From Kingdonia uniflora (taxonomy: Eukaryota > Streptophyta > Magnoliopsida > Ranunculales > Circaeasteraceae), in assembly GCA_014058105.1 (NCBI GenBank), contig JACGCM010000779.1, forward strand, positions 1,984,001-2,048,000: a DNA stretch of 64,000 nucleotides. The letters run 5' to 3'. The notes beneath the pieces were generated by a model, which searched no databases, had not been told where the DNA came from, and saw only the letters and a list, made by a program, of their open reading frames with translations. Each line of letters starts with the position of its first letter. The stretch's first letter is position 1. The position numbers and the translations under genes were made by a program. This document shows positions 43,381 through 55,300 of this stretch, piece after piece.

Positions 43381-44023
43381 TAAATTTAGATGACTTTTCA
43401 GACTAAGCTCCCTCCAGAATCTATTATATCTAGAAGACCATGCATCTTCATACAAGCTATTGGATGTCAGGTAAATCATGCATTACTTTGTTTACTTATA
43501 TTTTGTATAATTATCTAGACATTTTTTTGAATTATTATTTTTGTATGGAGATCTTAGCGCTAAAAACGCGTTAAAGGATAATTATGAAGCACCAAAGGCA
43601 CGTCGAACGTAATCGTCGTGGCGAGCCACCTGTAGTACTACTATTAAACTATTTGGAAACATAACATAAGTAAGGATTTTACAAATAATTGTAGGAGCGT
43701 ATGCCCGCTACCGCTAGTAAAAAAACTAAAAACGGAGGGTTTATACACCGCGTTGCGGTACTACGAATTTGTGGGGCAAACAAAACACAATTTAGGGATT
43801 ACAAAATTGGCGTCTCTAACTTCTGGAGTGAAAGAAACCAAAGAGTGGAGAAAGAAACAACTGAGAGCGGGAGAGAGTTGTTGCTATCTCAAGTCAAAGG
43901 GAATCTCCAAATCAACCTCTCGGTAAGCTTTTAATTTCATCAAACACTTTCAGGGCATCAAATTCTCACTCAAAATCTTAATCAATCAAAACCCCCAAAT
44001 CTAGATCCAAATCAATCCTCATC

Positions 44024-45334
44024 ATGAATCCCTTACCCCCAAAACCCTATTTTTCCGATTTCTCATCTTCATCCGATGAAGAAGACGATGTTCTCGTTGC
44101 GATGCACAAGTCCAACACAGCTTTAGCTCTCCAACTCTTAGAGAACGGTGGGTACCCCAGACATGGGGGTTCTGTCAAAGGTCGCGCCTATATTTGCCGC
44201 GAGCGATACTCAGGTCAAGGGCACGAGGTGTTATTTCGAGAGTTCTTCGCGAAGTCGCCCGTGTACCCGCCGAAAGAGTTTCGGAGGAGGTTTAGGATGA
44301 GGAGGGAGTTGTTTAACCATGTTCTTGCTGCGGTGGAGGAGCACGATCCATATTTCGTGCAGAAGACGAATGCAGCGGGGAAACTGGGATTTTCGCCGTT
44401 GCAGAAGATGACCGCGGCGATGATGGTGTTGATGTATGGGATGAAGACGAGCGAGGTGGATAATTATGTTAAGATTGGGGAGAGTACGACGGTTGAGAGT
44501 TTGAAGAGGTTTTGTAAGACTGTGATTAAGGTGTTTGGGGACGAGTATTTGAGGGCGCCCACAGAGGCGGATATCACGAGGCTGCTTAGTGTGGGGCAGA
44601 AACGCGGGTTCCCTGGGATGTTGGGAAGCTTGGATTGCTTCCAGTGGATTTGGGAGAAATGCCCGCCTGCATGGCATAGTGTTAATGGTGGTAACGTTGG
44701 AAGACCGCATATTGTACTGGAGGCGGTAGCTTCATATGATTTATGGATATGGCATGCTTGTTTTGGGATGGCGGGGTCGCATAGCGATTTACACATTCTC
44801 GACCGGTCTTACCTGTTTTCCCAGGCCGATGAGAGGCGTGTTCCGGAAGCCAAGTACACTGTAAATGGCCATAACTATAATAAGGGTTACTATTTGTCAG
44901 ACGATATCTATCCTCGGTGGGCTAACACGGTTCACACAGTTCGTGGACCGGACGGTGTGAAGAAGCAGTTTTTTGCTACGATGCAAGAGGCAATGCAGAA
45001 AGATGTGGAGCGTGCATTCGGAGTTTTGCAGTCACGGTTTGCTGTTGTTCGGGGGCCTATACGGTATTGGAAACCGGAAATTCTTGGGATGATTTTGACG
45101 ACCTGCATCATATTACACAATATGATCATTGAAGATGAGCGAGATGATACTAAGCTTGAGTTTGATTACGACTTAAAGGAATACTCTCGACCAGTAACTG
45201 TGTCAAGGGAACGCACAGTGAATTTGTGTGCGTACGTTGGTCGTCATCCTCCAGCTCATGACGAGACAGCCCATCATACGCTCCGTAATGATCTTATAGA
45301 ACACTTATGGCAAGGTTTTGGGCAGACTGAGTGA
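44024..45334 (+). CDS. PIF/Harbinger-type transposase (DDE_Tnp_4, HARBI1/ALP1-like)
   Basis: 436 codons, uninterrupted. Acidic N-terminus (SDFSSSSDEEDDVL), FRRRFRMRRELFNHVLAAVE, LQKMTAAMMVLMYGMKTSEV. The DDE catalytic residues are visible: D204 in MLGSLDCFQWIWEKCPPAW, D255 in GSHSDLHILDRSYLF, E329 in KDVERAFGVLQSRFAVVRGP, with spacing usual for Harbinger transposases. The C-terminus has TTCIILHNMIIEDER. Family members cut and paste DNA in the nucleus with a separate Myb-like partner, which is not found nearby. No terminal inverted repeats were recognised, so it may be an immobile element, a recent copy with ends I could not see, or a host-adopted gene. A TGA ends the frame at 45334, followed by an AT-rich 3' region. 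Confidence 0.9.
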   Translation: MNPLPPKPYFSDFSSSSDEEDDVLVAMHKSNTALALQLLENGGYPRHGGSVKGRAYICRERYSGQGHEVLFREFFAKSPVYPPKEFRRRFRMRRELFNHVLAAVEEHDPYFVQKTNAAGKLGFSPLQKMTAAMMVLMYGMKTSEVDNYVKIGESTTVESLKRFCKTVIKVFGDEYLRAPTEADITRLLSVGQKRGFPGMLGSLDCFQWIWEKCPPAWHSVNGGNVGRPHIVLEAVASYDLWIWHACFGMAGSHSDLHILDRSYLFSQADERRVPEAKYTVNGHNYNKGYYLSDDIYPRWANTVHTVRGPDGVKKQFFATMQEAMQKDVERAFGVLQSRFAVVRGPIRYWKPEILGMILTTCIILHNMIIEDERDDTKLEFDYDLKEYSRPVTVSRERTVNLCAYVGRHPPAHDETAHHTLRNDLIEHLWQGFGQTE

Positions 45335-46128
45335 TTTTTAATGTATTTTGAGGTTTAGTTAATGTACTTGAGTTTTATTAATCGAATTAAATTAAATGGA
45401 ATTGTTTATCAGCTAAACTGTTATCTCTGTCGAAATATACGCTTTATATGTTGGTTGATATGGGTATTTCTTGTAGTAAAATTGCCTTTTCATGGTATGG
45501 AATTAACTCAAAGCTCAATTTCATCGGTATAATGATCCTATGTCTAGTCAGTCAATTTATTTGCTATTGGTTTGGCGTCTTATTTATCTTACCAATTACA
45601 AGACCTTAGATCATTGCTACTCAAGTTCTTTCGATATCTCACAAATTCTGAGGGAGAATGTCTGTTTTTGACTTTTGATTTTCACTGCAACTCGTAGCTT
45701 GTTGTGAATTTGACTGGGGAAGTTTTGCCTACTTCCCCACTGAAGCAGATTGCAGGTCCATGGTCTTTGCGCACTTTGTGAGGTTTCTTCTTAGTTACAG
45801 TCTCTCTTAAAGTTGGCATGCATAGACATGACTCCTTAACATATGACAATTGTATTACCGCGACAGTCAACCGGCCCTTCACATTTATCAGCTAATTCAG
45901 TATTTTGTGAGCGCTCACATAGCTCGATTGCTTTTTGTACTTGCAAAACTTCCTATGCACCAACACAAAAGCTCAAACCTTCCTGCGTACCATTGCATAA
46001 TCAAGTTGCGCATATTCACCAAATTGTTTGTCAACGTAGAATTTAACATCATAATCCTGAAGTCAGATATCCTCGCAAACACTTCCCTGTTATATATTGT
46101 TTTTCTCAACAAAGGAAGTTCTTTATCT
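45335..46128. other. Non-coding flank, no gene seen
   Basis: AT-rich. A short perfect hairpin (GGGGAAGT / ACTTCCCC, 7-base loop) at 45716-45738 is the only structure noted. It ends at the left target duplication of the LINE. Confidence 0.5.
46114..46128. repeat. Left target-site duplication of the LINE
   Basis: GGAAGTTCTTTATCT pairs with GGAAGTTATTTATCT at 51855-51869 (14 of 15 identical). Confidence 0.85.
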
Positions 46129-46319
46129 TCTTTTTTTTGATTGGTAAACCATATATTAATAAACAGAAGAATAAACAAAAGAGGTACCATCCTCCACAAG
46201 AGATGGACAGAGCCATTCTGGTGGAGAACCATACCAGGTCCAGCTAGTCGAATCACCCGTAGGCCGACTAGCAATAAGGTGAGCTACAGAATTAGCGCTC
46301 CTCGGCGCATAATTAATAC

Positions 46320-49300
46320 AAATATTCAGAGAAGAGTCTAATAAAACCAGGCAGTCCTGTAAGATCGCCTTCGTAGTCTAGGAAATGTTAGCTCCTCCAT
46401 CTTTACAAAAAGAGACAATGGCTTCTGCATCTGTCTCAATGATAGTCTTCGTATGTCTTCTTCCCCTTGCCCATTGGATGCCTTCTAGGACTGCTACCGC
46501 TTCCCCCTCTTCCGCAGAGGCAAATTTGCAGGATAAAACTCGGGCTGCACCAAATATATTGTCAGTGTCACGGATAACTAGACCAATGCCATCAAAACAT
46601 TTATTTTTGCAAAAGGAGGCATCAACATTAATTTTTCCCCAGCCTGAGGCCGGTTTTCCCCAAGGGGCCTTGATAGATAGTTGTTCATTACGAAAAAATG
46701 GTTCATTAGCAATAATTTTATTAATGGTCCGTGAGATCCGGGTAGGATCTGGAGAAGTATTTTGAAAAATCCAGGTATATCTCGCTTTCCAAGTTAACCA
46801 GTAGAGAGTGAAAGTGACTTCAGTCCAGGTCGCCCGATCAATCAGCCAGTCCGTCGGAGGCGAAAGCCATACCTCAATCCATTGATGGACAGAAAGATGT
46901 TCAGCCTGGTGGAGTAACCCGCCCAGAGAAGTATCAAACCAGACTGCACGGGTAAACGCACATTCCAAAAGGAAATGGTGGAGGGTCTTCAAAGGGGCCT
47001 GACAAAGGGGACAAGAGGAATCAGTTAACGCAAGACGGATCGCAATCTTCTCACGGCACTGGATCATCTCACGGAAGCATTTCCACGCAAACATCTGGGC
47101 CCGCGAAGACGCCTTGTTCTTCCAAAAGCGTAAGAGAAAGGAAGAGGTTCCCAGAACCGGCTCCATCTAAGAACCAGACATGAGAGCCCTATAAGTGGAC
47201 TTGATGGAGAACTTTCCATCTTTCGACGGATTCCATCTCAGTTCATCGAAATTTCCTTCACGAGGAATATATATGTGCGAGATCAGGGTAGCCGAAGTGT
47301 CATCACATCAGGCTAAAAGTTCGTCACGACGCCACGACCGGCTAATAGGATTAATAAAATGACTCACCCATGTCGGAAAATCCTCCAAATTAATACCAGG
47401 CCGGGGGGTGGGTTTCCTAACCCCATCCAGAGGGATCCATGGGTCCGTCCAGAATCTAATCTGGTTCCCCACTCGAACATGCCACATAGAGTGAGCGTTG
47501 ATAGTCGCAATCGAAGACTGGACACTTTGCCATGTCCAAGAAGAATCCGCTTTCTTTGGAGCGTGAAGAATATCGCAATCCGGATAGTATTTCGCTTTTA
47601 GGATGCGGCCCCAGAACTCATTCGGCTTCTGATGAAGGCACCACACCAGTTTTGAGAGGTGAGCTTTATTGGTCGCCCCTGCCTCCCGAATTCTCAAACC
47701 TCCCTCACGCTTCGGACGACAAACTTCCTTCCACTTTTTCAGGCACAAGGGTTTCTTAGCGTCTTTCCTTTGCCCCACCAGAAGTCACGTTGGACACGGT
47801 TGATATTCTTACAGGTAGATTGAGGAAGAGCAAAGCAGGACATCTGGTATGAAGGAATGGCCGAAGTAACCGACTGAATAAGGATAGTCCTACCTACCTG
47901 CGATAGTAGTTTACCGCGCCAAGATTGTAGACGGGAGGAGATACGTTCTTCAACGCGTTGGAAAGTTTGGGCTTTGGACCGGTGGAAAAACAGGTTTGTA
48001 CCCAGGTAACGTTCATCGGTAGGCATAATACCAATCTTCAGAAGACGACTGATAAGGCGACAATGTCGATGAGGGAGGTTCTTGCTGAAGAACACTCCTG
48101 ACTTAGCAAGGTTCAATTCCTGCCCCGTGGCTCCGCAAAACGAATTGAGAATTTTCTTCAGTTTGAGTACTTCAGTAATATCTGCACGACAAAACAGGAG
48201 ACAGTCATCTGCAAATAAAAGATGGGAGACCGGAGGGGATCTTCTAGACGTTTTAACTCCATAAAGGAGTTTAGCAGATTCCTTGGCCCCCAGAGCACGA
48301 GACAGACCGTCCATCAAAATAATAAACAAAAAGGGAGAAAGAGGGTCACCTTGACACAGACCCCTAGTGGGGGTGATGAGCCCATGGGCAGAGTCGTTGA
48401 GCAGAACCGAGTAACGCACCGTCGAGATACATTGTAGGATCCACTGGCACCAGATCGGACTGAACCCGAGTTTTGATAACGTGCTAATCAAGGTACTCCA
48501 CTCGATCCTATCGTAAGCTTTCGACATATCCAGCTTGACAACCATCAGATCGGATCTGCCCTGTTTCTGTTTCATAGTATGAATAAGTTCGTGGGCAACC
48601 AGGACATTGTCCGAAATCTGGCGACCACTCACAAAAGCACTTTTGGAAAGGAGAGATGAATTTGTCCAGAAGAGGCTTAAGCCGGGAAGAGAGGATTTTG
48701 GATATGATTTTATAGATAACATTACACAGGCTGATAGGCCAAAAATCACAAGGGGATGTCTTAGATCCATTCTTAGGAATTATAACAACATGAGTGATGC
48801 TGATATGAGAAGGCATAAAACCATATTCAAAGAACTTGGATACCAGACGACAAATATCATGGCCGACCACCTCCCAAAAGAGTTGAAAGAAAAGCGCAAG
48901 GAAGCCATCCGGACTGGGAACTTTGTGCGGGCCAATGCTATCCAGTGCGGCTTTAATTTCCTCCGATGTAACCGTACGCGTAAGATTAAGATTATCCTCT
49001 TCCGTGATACACGAACCGAAATGTTGAATAAACTCCGGGACGTTGACCGGGTTGGAAGATTGGAAATTACGAGCTATGTCGCGCAAAAAAATCTGGCCAA
49101 TTTTGCCTGTGTCACCCGTCCAGACCCCAGATTCGTCCTTCAGCCAGTCGATCGAGTTTTTCTTTCGCTGTAAGAGGGTTTGCATGTGAAAGAACTTAGT
49201 GTTGCGATCGCCCTCGGCTAACCAGTTCACCCGGGATTTTTGACGCCAAAACATCTGTTCTCTTAACTGGGTCTCGTCAAGCTCCACCAATAATTCCCGT

Positions 49301-50290
49301 TCTCGAAGAGCTGTGGCATTAGTATATGGAAGGGCCTAAATGATAGAAATGTTTTTTTTTTTTTCAACACAAAAATTTTAATATGGACATGACCAAAAAA
49401 TTTCTTATTCCATGATCTAAGGCCGATTTTTGTAAATAAGAGTTTTTCTTTCACTAGTTGGGCAGGGGAGCCAGAACCCGTTCTTTGCCAAAGATCCTTT
49501 ATCAAATGAGGAAAATATGGCTCCCGAGTCCATATAGATTGAAAGCGAAAACATTTACCTAGTGAGTTCATTGTTAGATAAGTATCAAGATACAGAGGGG
49601 AGTGATCCGAGCCCAAAGCAGGTAAATGAAAAACCTTTGTTGTTAGAAAAATAAACATCCAATCCGCATTTGTCAGGCTCTGATCTAAACGTTCCTTGAT
49701 ATTATCTTTACCCCGACACTTGTTATTCCAGGTAAAGGGGTGCCCCGATATACCAAGATCAATAAGGACAGCTTGTTGGGTGACCTCTCTGGTGAATGCG
49801 CTCGTCGCAGCGCGAAACGGTTTACCCCCCACTTTATCCGAGCTCGCAAAAATGGTGTTGAAGTCCCCCAATATCAGCCAAGGCCCCGAGAGCTCATTCG
49901 ATATTGTTTATACCAACCTCCAACTTTTATTCTTATCCCTTTGGTAGGGACTCCCGTAAAAAAACGATGTCATCCATGGCGAGCCAGACGGCTCAAAGTA
50001 AATCAAGACATTAATAATATACTTATTACAAAATATTACATCTAACGAAATATTGTTTTTCCACATTATACAGATACCCCCCGACCGACCCTAGATACCA
50101 GAGGCCGGAACATCTACCTAATTCGGGTAATTAAGACTACGTACTACATCTTACATCTCTCCAGAAGAACGTTTGGTTTTAGATAAAAAGATAATATCCC
50201 CATTAGAGGACCGGATCAGTTCTTTCAAGTGTCGAATTGCCTCAGGTCAACCCAAACCTCGGCAATTCTAAGATATAATAATCATAATGG
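46320..50290 (-). pseudogene. LINE ORF2: endonuclease, RT, zinc-binding domain, RNase H
   Basis: Endonuclease: a WNCRGLG-like start near 50270 has the Trp codon changed to a stop. Later come MGDFNTIFASSDKVGG (49871), ERLDQSLTNADW and LGSDHSPLYL, which keep the D, N and H of the APE fold. RT: 49290-48508 and 48770-47739 overlap in different frames, showing a frameshift near 48640-48660. The RT holds VVKLDMSKAYDRIEW, TRGLCQGDPLSPFLFIILMD and the catalytic LLFADDCLLF. Zinc-binding domain: SSCPLCQAPLKTLHHFLLEC near 47040-46970. RNase H: KINVDASFCKNKC and IIETDAEAIVSF near 46650-46400. Further stops near 47308 and 47165. An A/T homopolymer at 49350-49362 (minus strand KKKK) probably caused another shift. 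Confidence 0.87.
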
Positions 50291-50299
50291 CCCGGGGGG

Positions 50300-51850
50300 C
50301 CTCCTTGGAGCCACCGAACCCGAGAACAACGGTTAAAATGATAGTAAGTGCGTCGAATCCGAGAGTAAGACACAAGGGTAGGATTGCGTACTTGAGTGTG
50401 AGACGGGAGGCGAGATCCGGACGGTAGGAGCTGGAATGGTAAATGCGGCTCCACAAACTAAACCGCTTGAACATCAGACCGTATATGGTATCGTATCACT
50501 CTGGAGGTCGAAGTAAGTAATCCACGAGATGGAGCCTGGACCTGTCGCTCCTGACGCTCAACCGAACTCTCTGGTTCTCTCGTGGAAGAACCCATCGTCC
50601 ATACCGAACTGCCTCGAGGAAAGATGGTCGGTGCTATCCAAGGATCTGCCGACGTAAATCCTGCCTGATGCCTACCAAAGTCCGGTTCCATACCTCCAAC
50701 CCAATCTTGTTCCCCAATGATCATATTCCCCCCTGTTAACAGAAGAATCTCCCCCAAGTTGGACCACAATCCGTTCTTCCTCCATCATTACTCGCTCTGA
50801 CCTCTGATAAGGTATTCTAGAGTATTACCTGCTGGATCTCCTGCCCCCCCGGAGGGACGTAAAGCGAAGACCCCTATCCCCCGTAGAAACTCCAACCCCA
50901 CCACCAAAGAATACAACCAGAGAAGAGATGTTTTTCTTCAAAAAACCACAAGCAAGTAAAAGTAATTTACACCTCAGAGTAAAAAATAGTGTACATGCAG
51001 TAAAACGTCAATCAGCCAGATGAAAAGAACTTTTGCATTTAATGCGAAGCGGGGCGAAACTGTTGATGAATAGAACTCGTACGTAAGCACTTATCTCACT
51101 TTTGACAACCTGTTCACAAACTGTTCAGCCTAAACCATCTGACGTCACGATAAAGGCCCCCCCAGGAACAAACAAACAACACAAACCCAGTCCTTCAAAG
51201 GGATAACTGCCAGCAGGCCCCAAAGGAATGTTATCCAACCCAAACCCACTAGAGAATACCAGGCCCACGCCACAAGGCCTGCCCTCCTGTTTTGATCTAA
51301 ACGAAACAAAATCCAAATTCACCAAACCGATTCCTGAATCGTTGCAACCGTGAGCTTCCCGACCCGCATTACCATTTCACGGTCACCCACCCGTCCGGAA
51401 AATCGCTGCCGACCCACTTGCAAGTAAAATCACAAACCAAGAAGGTAACCCGAGTTATATAGAAAACCAAAAAACCAATCAGAGAAAAACAACTGATGAA
51501 AAAGGATGAATAAGGTTAGGAAGATGGAGGAGATGTCAGTATCGTTGGAGTGGAGAGTGGTTTGAAGTCATCACCGCCTCCTCACAAGCGCAAGCCGGCT
51601 AGAAACGCCAAGAACACACCGAAACAGACCCCCACAATCTCAATACGCGACCTAAGAAAAACGGAAGATTAAGATGAGGTGAATGGAATGAATGACAGGG
51701 ATGGGTTGGAGGCGATAAAGGATGAAAGCCCTTCTCTAAGAGGACCTCAGATCTGGTTTCTCACACTAGATTAATTTCTCTCTCTAACTTTCTCTCTCTA
51801 AAATGCTTCTGTAAAAACCAGACTCTCTCTCTCTCTAGATGTCGCTCACT
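50300..51850 (-). pseudogene. LINE ORF1/5' region (degenerate)
   Basis: A position between the 5' end and the endonuclease fits ORF1 (gag-like). Only short open pieces remain (50769-50458: LGEILLLTGGNMIIGEQDWV; 51325-51125: VGLVFSSGFGLDNIPLGPAG). I cannot recognise the expected DUF4283 or CCHC zinc knuckle. At about 1.5 kb it is short, so part may be deleted. Confidence 0.5.
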
Positions 51851-51854
51851 TAGA

Positions 51855-51869
51855 GGAAGTTATTTATCT
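51855..51869. repeat. Right target-site duplication of the LINE
   Basis: GGAAGTTATTTATCT, partner of 46114-46128; similarity extends 3 bp further left (AGA/AAA). Confidence 0.85.
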
Positions 51870-52374
51870 CTTTCATTTTTTTTTCTTTTGGAAAGTTCTC
51901 TTTCAGTTAATTAGAAGGGAACATTGGTGCTGTTACTAATGCACTCAACACTAATTCATAAAGATATTTTTGCTGCTATTTATTGGATCTTTAAGCTCCA
52001 TGGTAAACCTGAAATAAGTGCTAATAGTAATTACTTTGTTAAGTTGTATAATCTTGAGTACCATAAATAAAACATCAATTGCTAAGGTGTTTCTTCCTTT
52101 ATTTCGGCTACAAATAAGCTACAATCACCTTCATAAATCATAAAAACGGAGAAATAAAAGTTTATGTTGATGGTAGTGTTTGGTATTTATAAGAAAGGAA
52201 TAAAAGGCCTTTCAGCCGTTCACCACCGTGTGCGGTAAACTAACTTAATCCAACGGATAAAATCATATTGACAACATCACCGTTCTTCATCTTCTCTCTC
52301 TTTTGGTTTTAGAAGCTCTGCTTTGAAGTCTCTCTCTCTATCTCTCTCTCTCTGCGATTTCAAGTTCGTCTCTA
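51870..52374 (+). promoter_or_regulatory. Upstream region and 5' leader of the Bet1-like gene
   Basis: The last ~65 bp before the ATG are CT-rich (TCTCTCTCTATCTCTCTCTC), typical for plant leaders. A TATA-like TATTTATAAG lies at 52188-52197, about 180 bp upstream of the start. Before the LINE insertion this region joined 45335-46128. Confidence 0.5.
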
Positions 52375-55300
52375 ATGGCGAATTCTCACAGAAGTGCTCC
52401 GTACGGAACTGCTGCTTATGGATCAAGGTAACCCTCTGTGTGTGTGTGTTGTTTGTGTTAGGGTTTAATGATCCAGTTTGATCATTGTTTGATTGTGCAG
52501 AGATGGTTTGACACCGAGAGTTGTATCGAATTCGGATGAAATCCAAGTGAGAGTTGATCCAATGCACGCTGATTTAGACGAACAAATCGACGGTCTTTAC
52601 GGAAAGATCACCAGATTGAAATCCGTAAGCTTTCTTTAGGGCTTCACTTGCTTTTTTATTAATTTCAGTTTTTTGCATATTTTTGTTACTACAATTCAAT
52701 TCAATCAGAACACTAGATTACTGAGATTGACATGTTTTCTATCGTTAATTACTCCTATCGCTGAATTGTAGTATTACCGAGAAAAACAACCAAGTGAGAA
52801 GCGTGTGTGTGTTTTAGATAGGTTCCCTGGTACATATAGGCATATGAAGAGAGAAACATTTAAAACATTCGTAAAAGAAAGAAGCACTGAAACGAAGTTT
52901 CACGTTTGTCCATTTTAACTAGCGCCCTCTCGGTTGCCATCAGTTAATCAGAACTATAATTGCGATGCATTGCTGTTGTGGTAGTGTAAGAGGTCAGAAT
53001 ATTAATGTTTACTATAGACAAAAAGAGAAAAAGGAAAACGGGAGTTGAAGTTTTTTTGTAAAGAAACCAAAAGTAAACATAGCCTAGGATGAACGCCCTG
53101 AAATGATTCTAGTAGTGACCTCAATCAACATATGGTAGACACTTTGGCAAATCCTGGCTAGTTCAAGACCTTGCATTATAGTTTATCATGGGATGGGCGG
53201 ACTGAAGCTCGCGCATTATCAATAGTAGAACACCATAGGCAAGAATAGTGTACAATGCCTAATAAAAAAGAGAATAGTATAAAAGAAGAAGATACTATAC
53301 AAGCTGTGAATAATGGAATAAAACTGTTATCATGAGAGAGCTCCAATTTTTAGTGACTTCAAACCCCCGATTTGGAGAAGGTGAAGAAGGAGAAAGAGAT
53401 GGAGGAGGAGAATAAGAGTTAGGAGAGTTGTTTTTATTAGAGACAGATACTTGTAAAGTGTGATGTCTTTTGATTTTATCTTTGGTTATGGAGAAAAATT
53501 ATCTTCGGTTGTTTGATTGAAAACTTTGTTCTACAATTTTACAACCTAATCTAGCAATTCTTATACAAATCTAGTAAAAAGAACTTCTACAGTGGCCTAT
53601 ACTCTAAACATGTAGTCTAAGGCTGACACGGACCAACTTAAACTCAAGCTTGGCACGTGCGGCACTCAAGACACCTGTCCCAAGTAAGCCTAATTACTCT
53701 CTCTCTATCAATCGTTTAGCAATACAACATCGCAAAGCATCACATAATCTCAACGCATCACAAACACTGTACAAAGGGTCTTTGAAGGCATCATTTCATT
53801 CATATATCAACAACTATTACAAAACACTATTACAAGCTTAAATTCCTTCTTGGGTGTATTGGATACTAGTCCTCTACATATATAGCAAAATGGAAAACAA
53901 CTAAGTTCTAAAAGGAAACATCAAAAGTGGAGATGAAGCGTACTCCCCCTTTTTCCTAAGCTAACATTTTCAAAAATAAATGAAAATTTGTACAAAGCTT
54001 TCTTACAACCTAAGGATACTATTTACAAAGCCTGGGCGTCACACTCTCTCCCACTCAGCTTGGGGACGCCCTCGTCGACTTTTTCTTCTGCTTCCACATC
54101 TGCCTGTTCTCTTTCCTCTCTTGCTTGGCCTCAGTCTTCCTTAGTCGGACCAGAAGGGGATGAGAATCTTGGTGCTCCCAGTTGGCTTTTGTATCTGGCA
54201 GATCCTTCCACTTCACAAGGTACTCGTAAACTTCATCTTTGGTGTCCGGGTCAACATGGGTCACTCTGTGAGCAAGAACACTCTCTAGAACTTCGCTTGA
54301 GCTGACTGGCTTGAGTGGAATATGAGGCCTGACGGTACTTCTGCTTGGATCTTCCTTGTCTTGGTGGTAAGGCTTTAGAGTACTGGCATGAAACACTGGA
54401 TGGATGAAGCGAAGGTGGGGAGGTAATTGAAGCTTGTAGGAAACCTTCCCAACTTTGCCAATGATCGGCATCGGACCAATGTACTTGGATACTAGCCCTT
54501 GGTGTATTCTGCCACCTCGCTGCTTGAGATGGGATCTCTTGATCAGAACAAGGTCCCCAACTTGAAAAGGATCTGTTCGTCTCTTTTGGTCTTCCCATTT
54601 CTTCATTCTGGCTGACGCTTTCTCCAGATAGGCCCGGGCAATATCGGTATTTCTCTGCCATTCCTTTGCAAACTGGTAGGCTCTCGGAACACTTCCTTTG
54701 TAATCGGAGGCCACTGTGTGCGGTGTGAGGGGCTGCTGTCCTAACAGTATCTCGGAAGGACTCTTGTTGGTGGAGGAACTCTTCTGCAGATTAAAGCAAA
54801 ACTGTGCTACATCCAAAAGTTTGGCCACAAAGTACCGGAGGTACTCTTCCAACATTGTATTGAAGCGCTCTGTCTGACCATCTGATTGCGGATGGTTACT
54901 GGTTGAGAAGTTGAGAATGGATCCCAATAATCTAAACACATCCCTCCAAAACTTCCCAGTAAATCTCGGATCTCTATCGCTGACAGTGTCCTTTGGCACG
55001 CCCCAATACTTTACAACGTGCTTCACAAAGAGACGTGCTATTTTCTCTGTCGTACAAACAATTGAAGTTGGAATGAATGTTGCATACTTAGAGAATCGGT
55101 CGATGATCACGAGTAGGGAACCATATCCTTTAATCTTGGGTAACCCAGAGATAAAGTCCAGAGAGACGCCTTCCCAAGGTCGTGTCGGTACGGGAAGTGG
55201 TTCCAACAATCCAAGTGGCAAATCCCGATCAACTTTGTCTTGCTGGCAAATGTGACAAGTCCGCGTATAATCCATCACTTCATTTTGATCATTTGGCCAA

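Larger units (their letters stand above)
46129..51854 (-). mobile_element. L1-type LINE (non-LTR retrotransposon), near full length
   Basis: Flanked by a 15-bp target duplication with one mismatch. The 3' end (left) has an oligo-A tail seen as T8 at 46131-46138; the 5' end (right) is CT/GA-rich. The minus strand encodes APE-type endonuclease, reverse transcriptase, the plant RT zinc-binding domain and a terminal RNase H, the usual order in plant L1 elements. ORF2 is broken, so the copy is dead. It lies about 520 bp upstream of the SNARE start codon and reads away from it. Confidence 0.9.

Noticed and set aside
44231..44710. 159-codon minus-strand ORF
   Set aside because: Antisense shadow of the Harbinger transposase; Arg/His/Pro-rich composition with no domain.
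48607..49173. 188-codon plus-strand ORF inside the LINE
   Set aside because: Antisense to the reverse transcriptase/endonuclease linker; no recognisable fold.
51125..51325. Gly/Phe-rich 66-codon minus-strand ORF
   Set aside because: Within the decayed LINE 5' region; not enough to call a protein.
52277..52567. 96-codon minus-strand ORF over the first SNARE exons
   Set aside because: Lies opposite two exons with good splice sites; low-complexity Arg/Glu end derived from CT repeats.
53624..54041. LTR ends set at TGAC/GTCA (418 bp)
   Set aside because: With these ends no target duplication fits; extending by CA gives a perfect AAGGC duplication.
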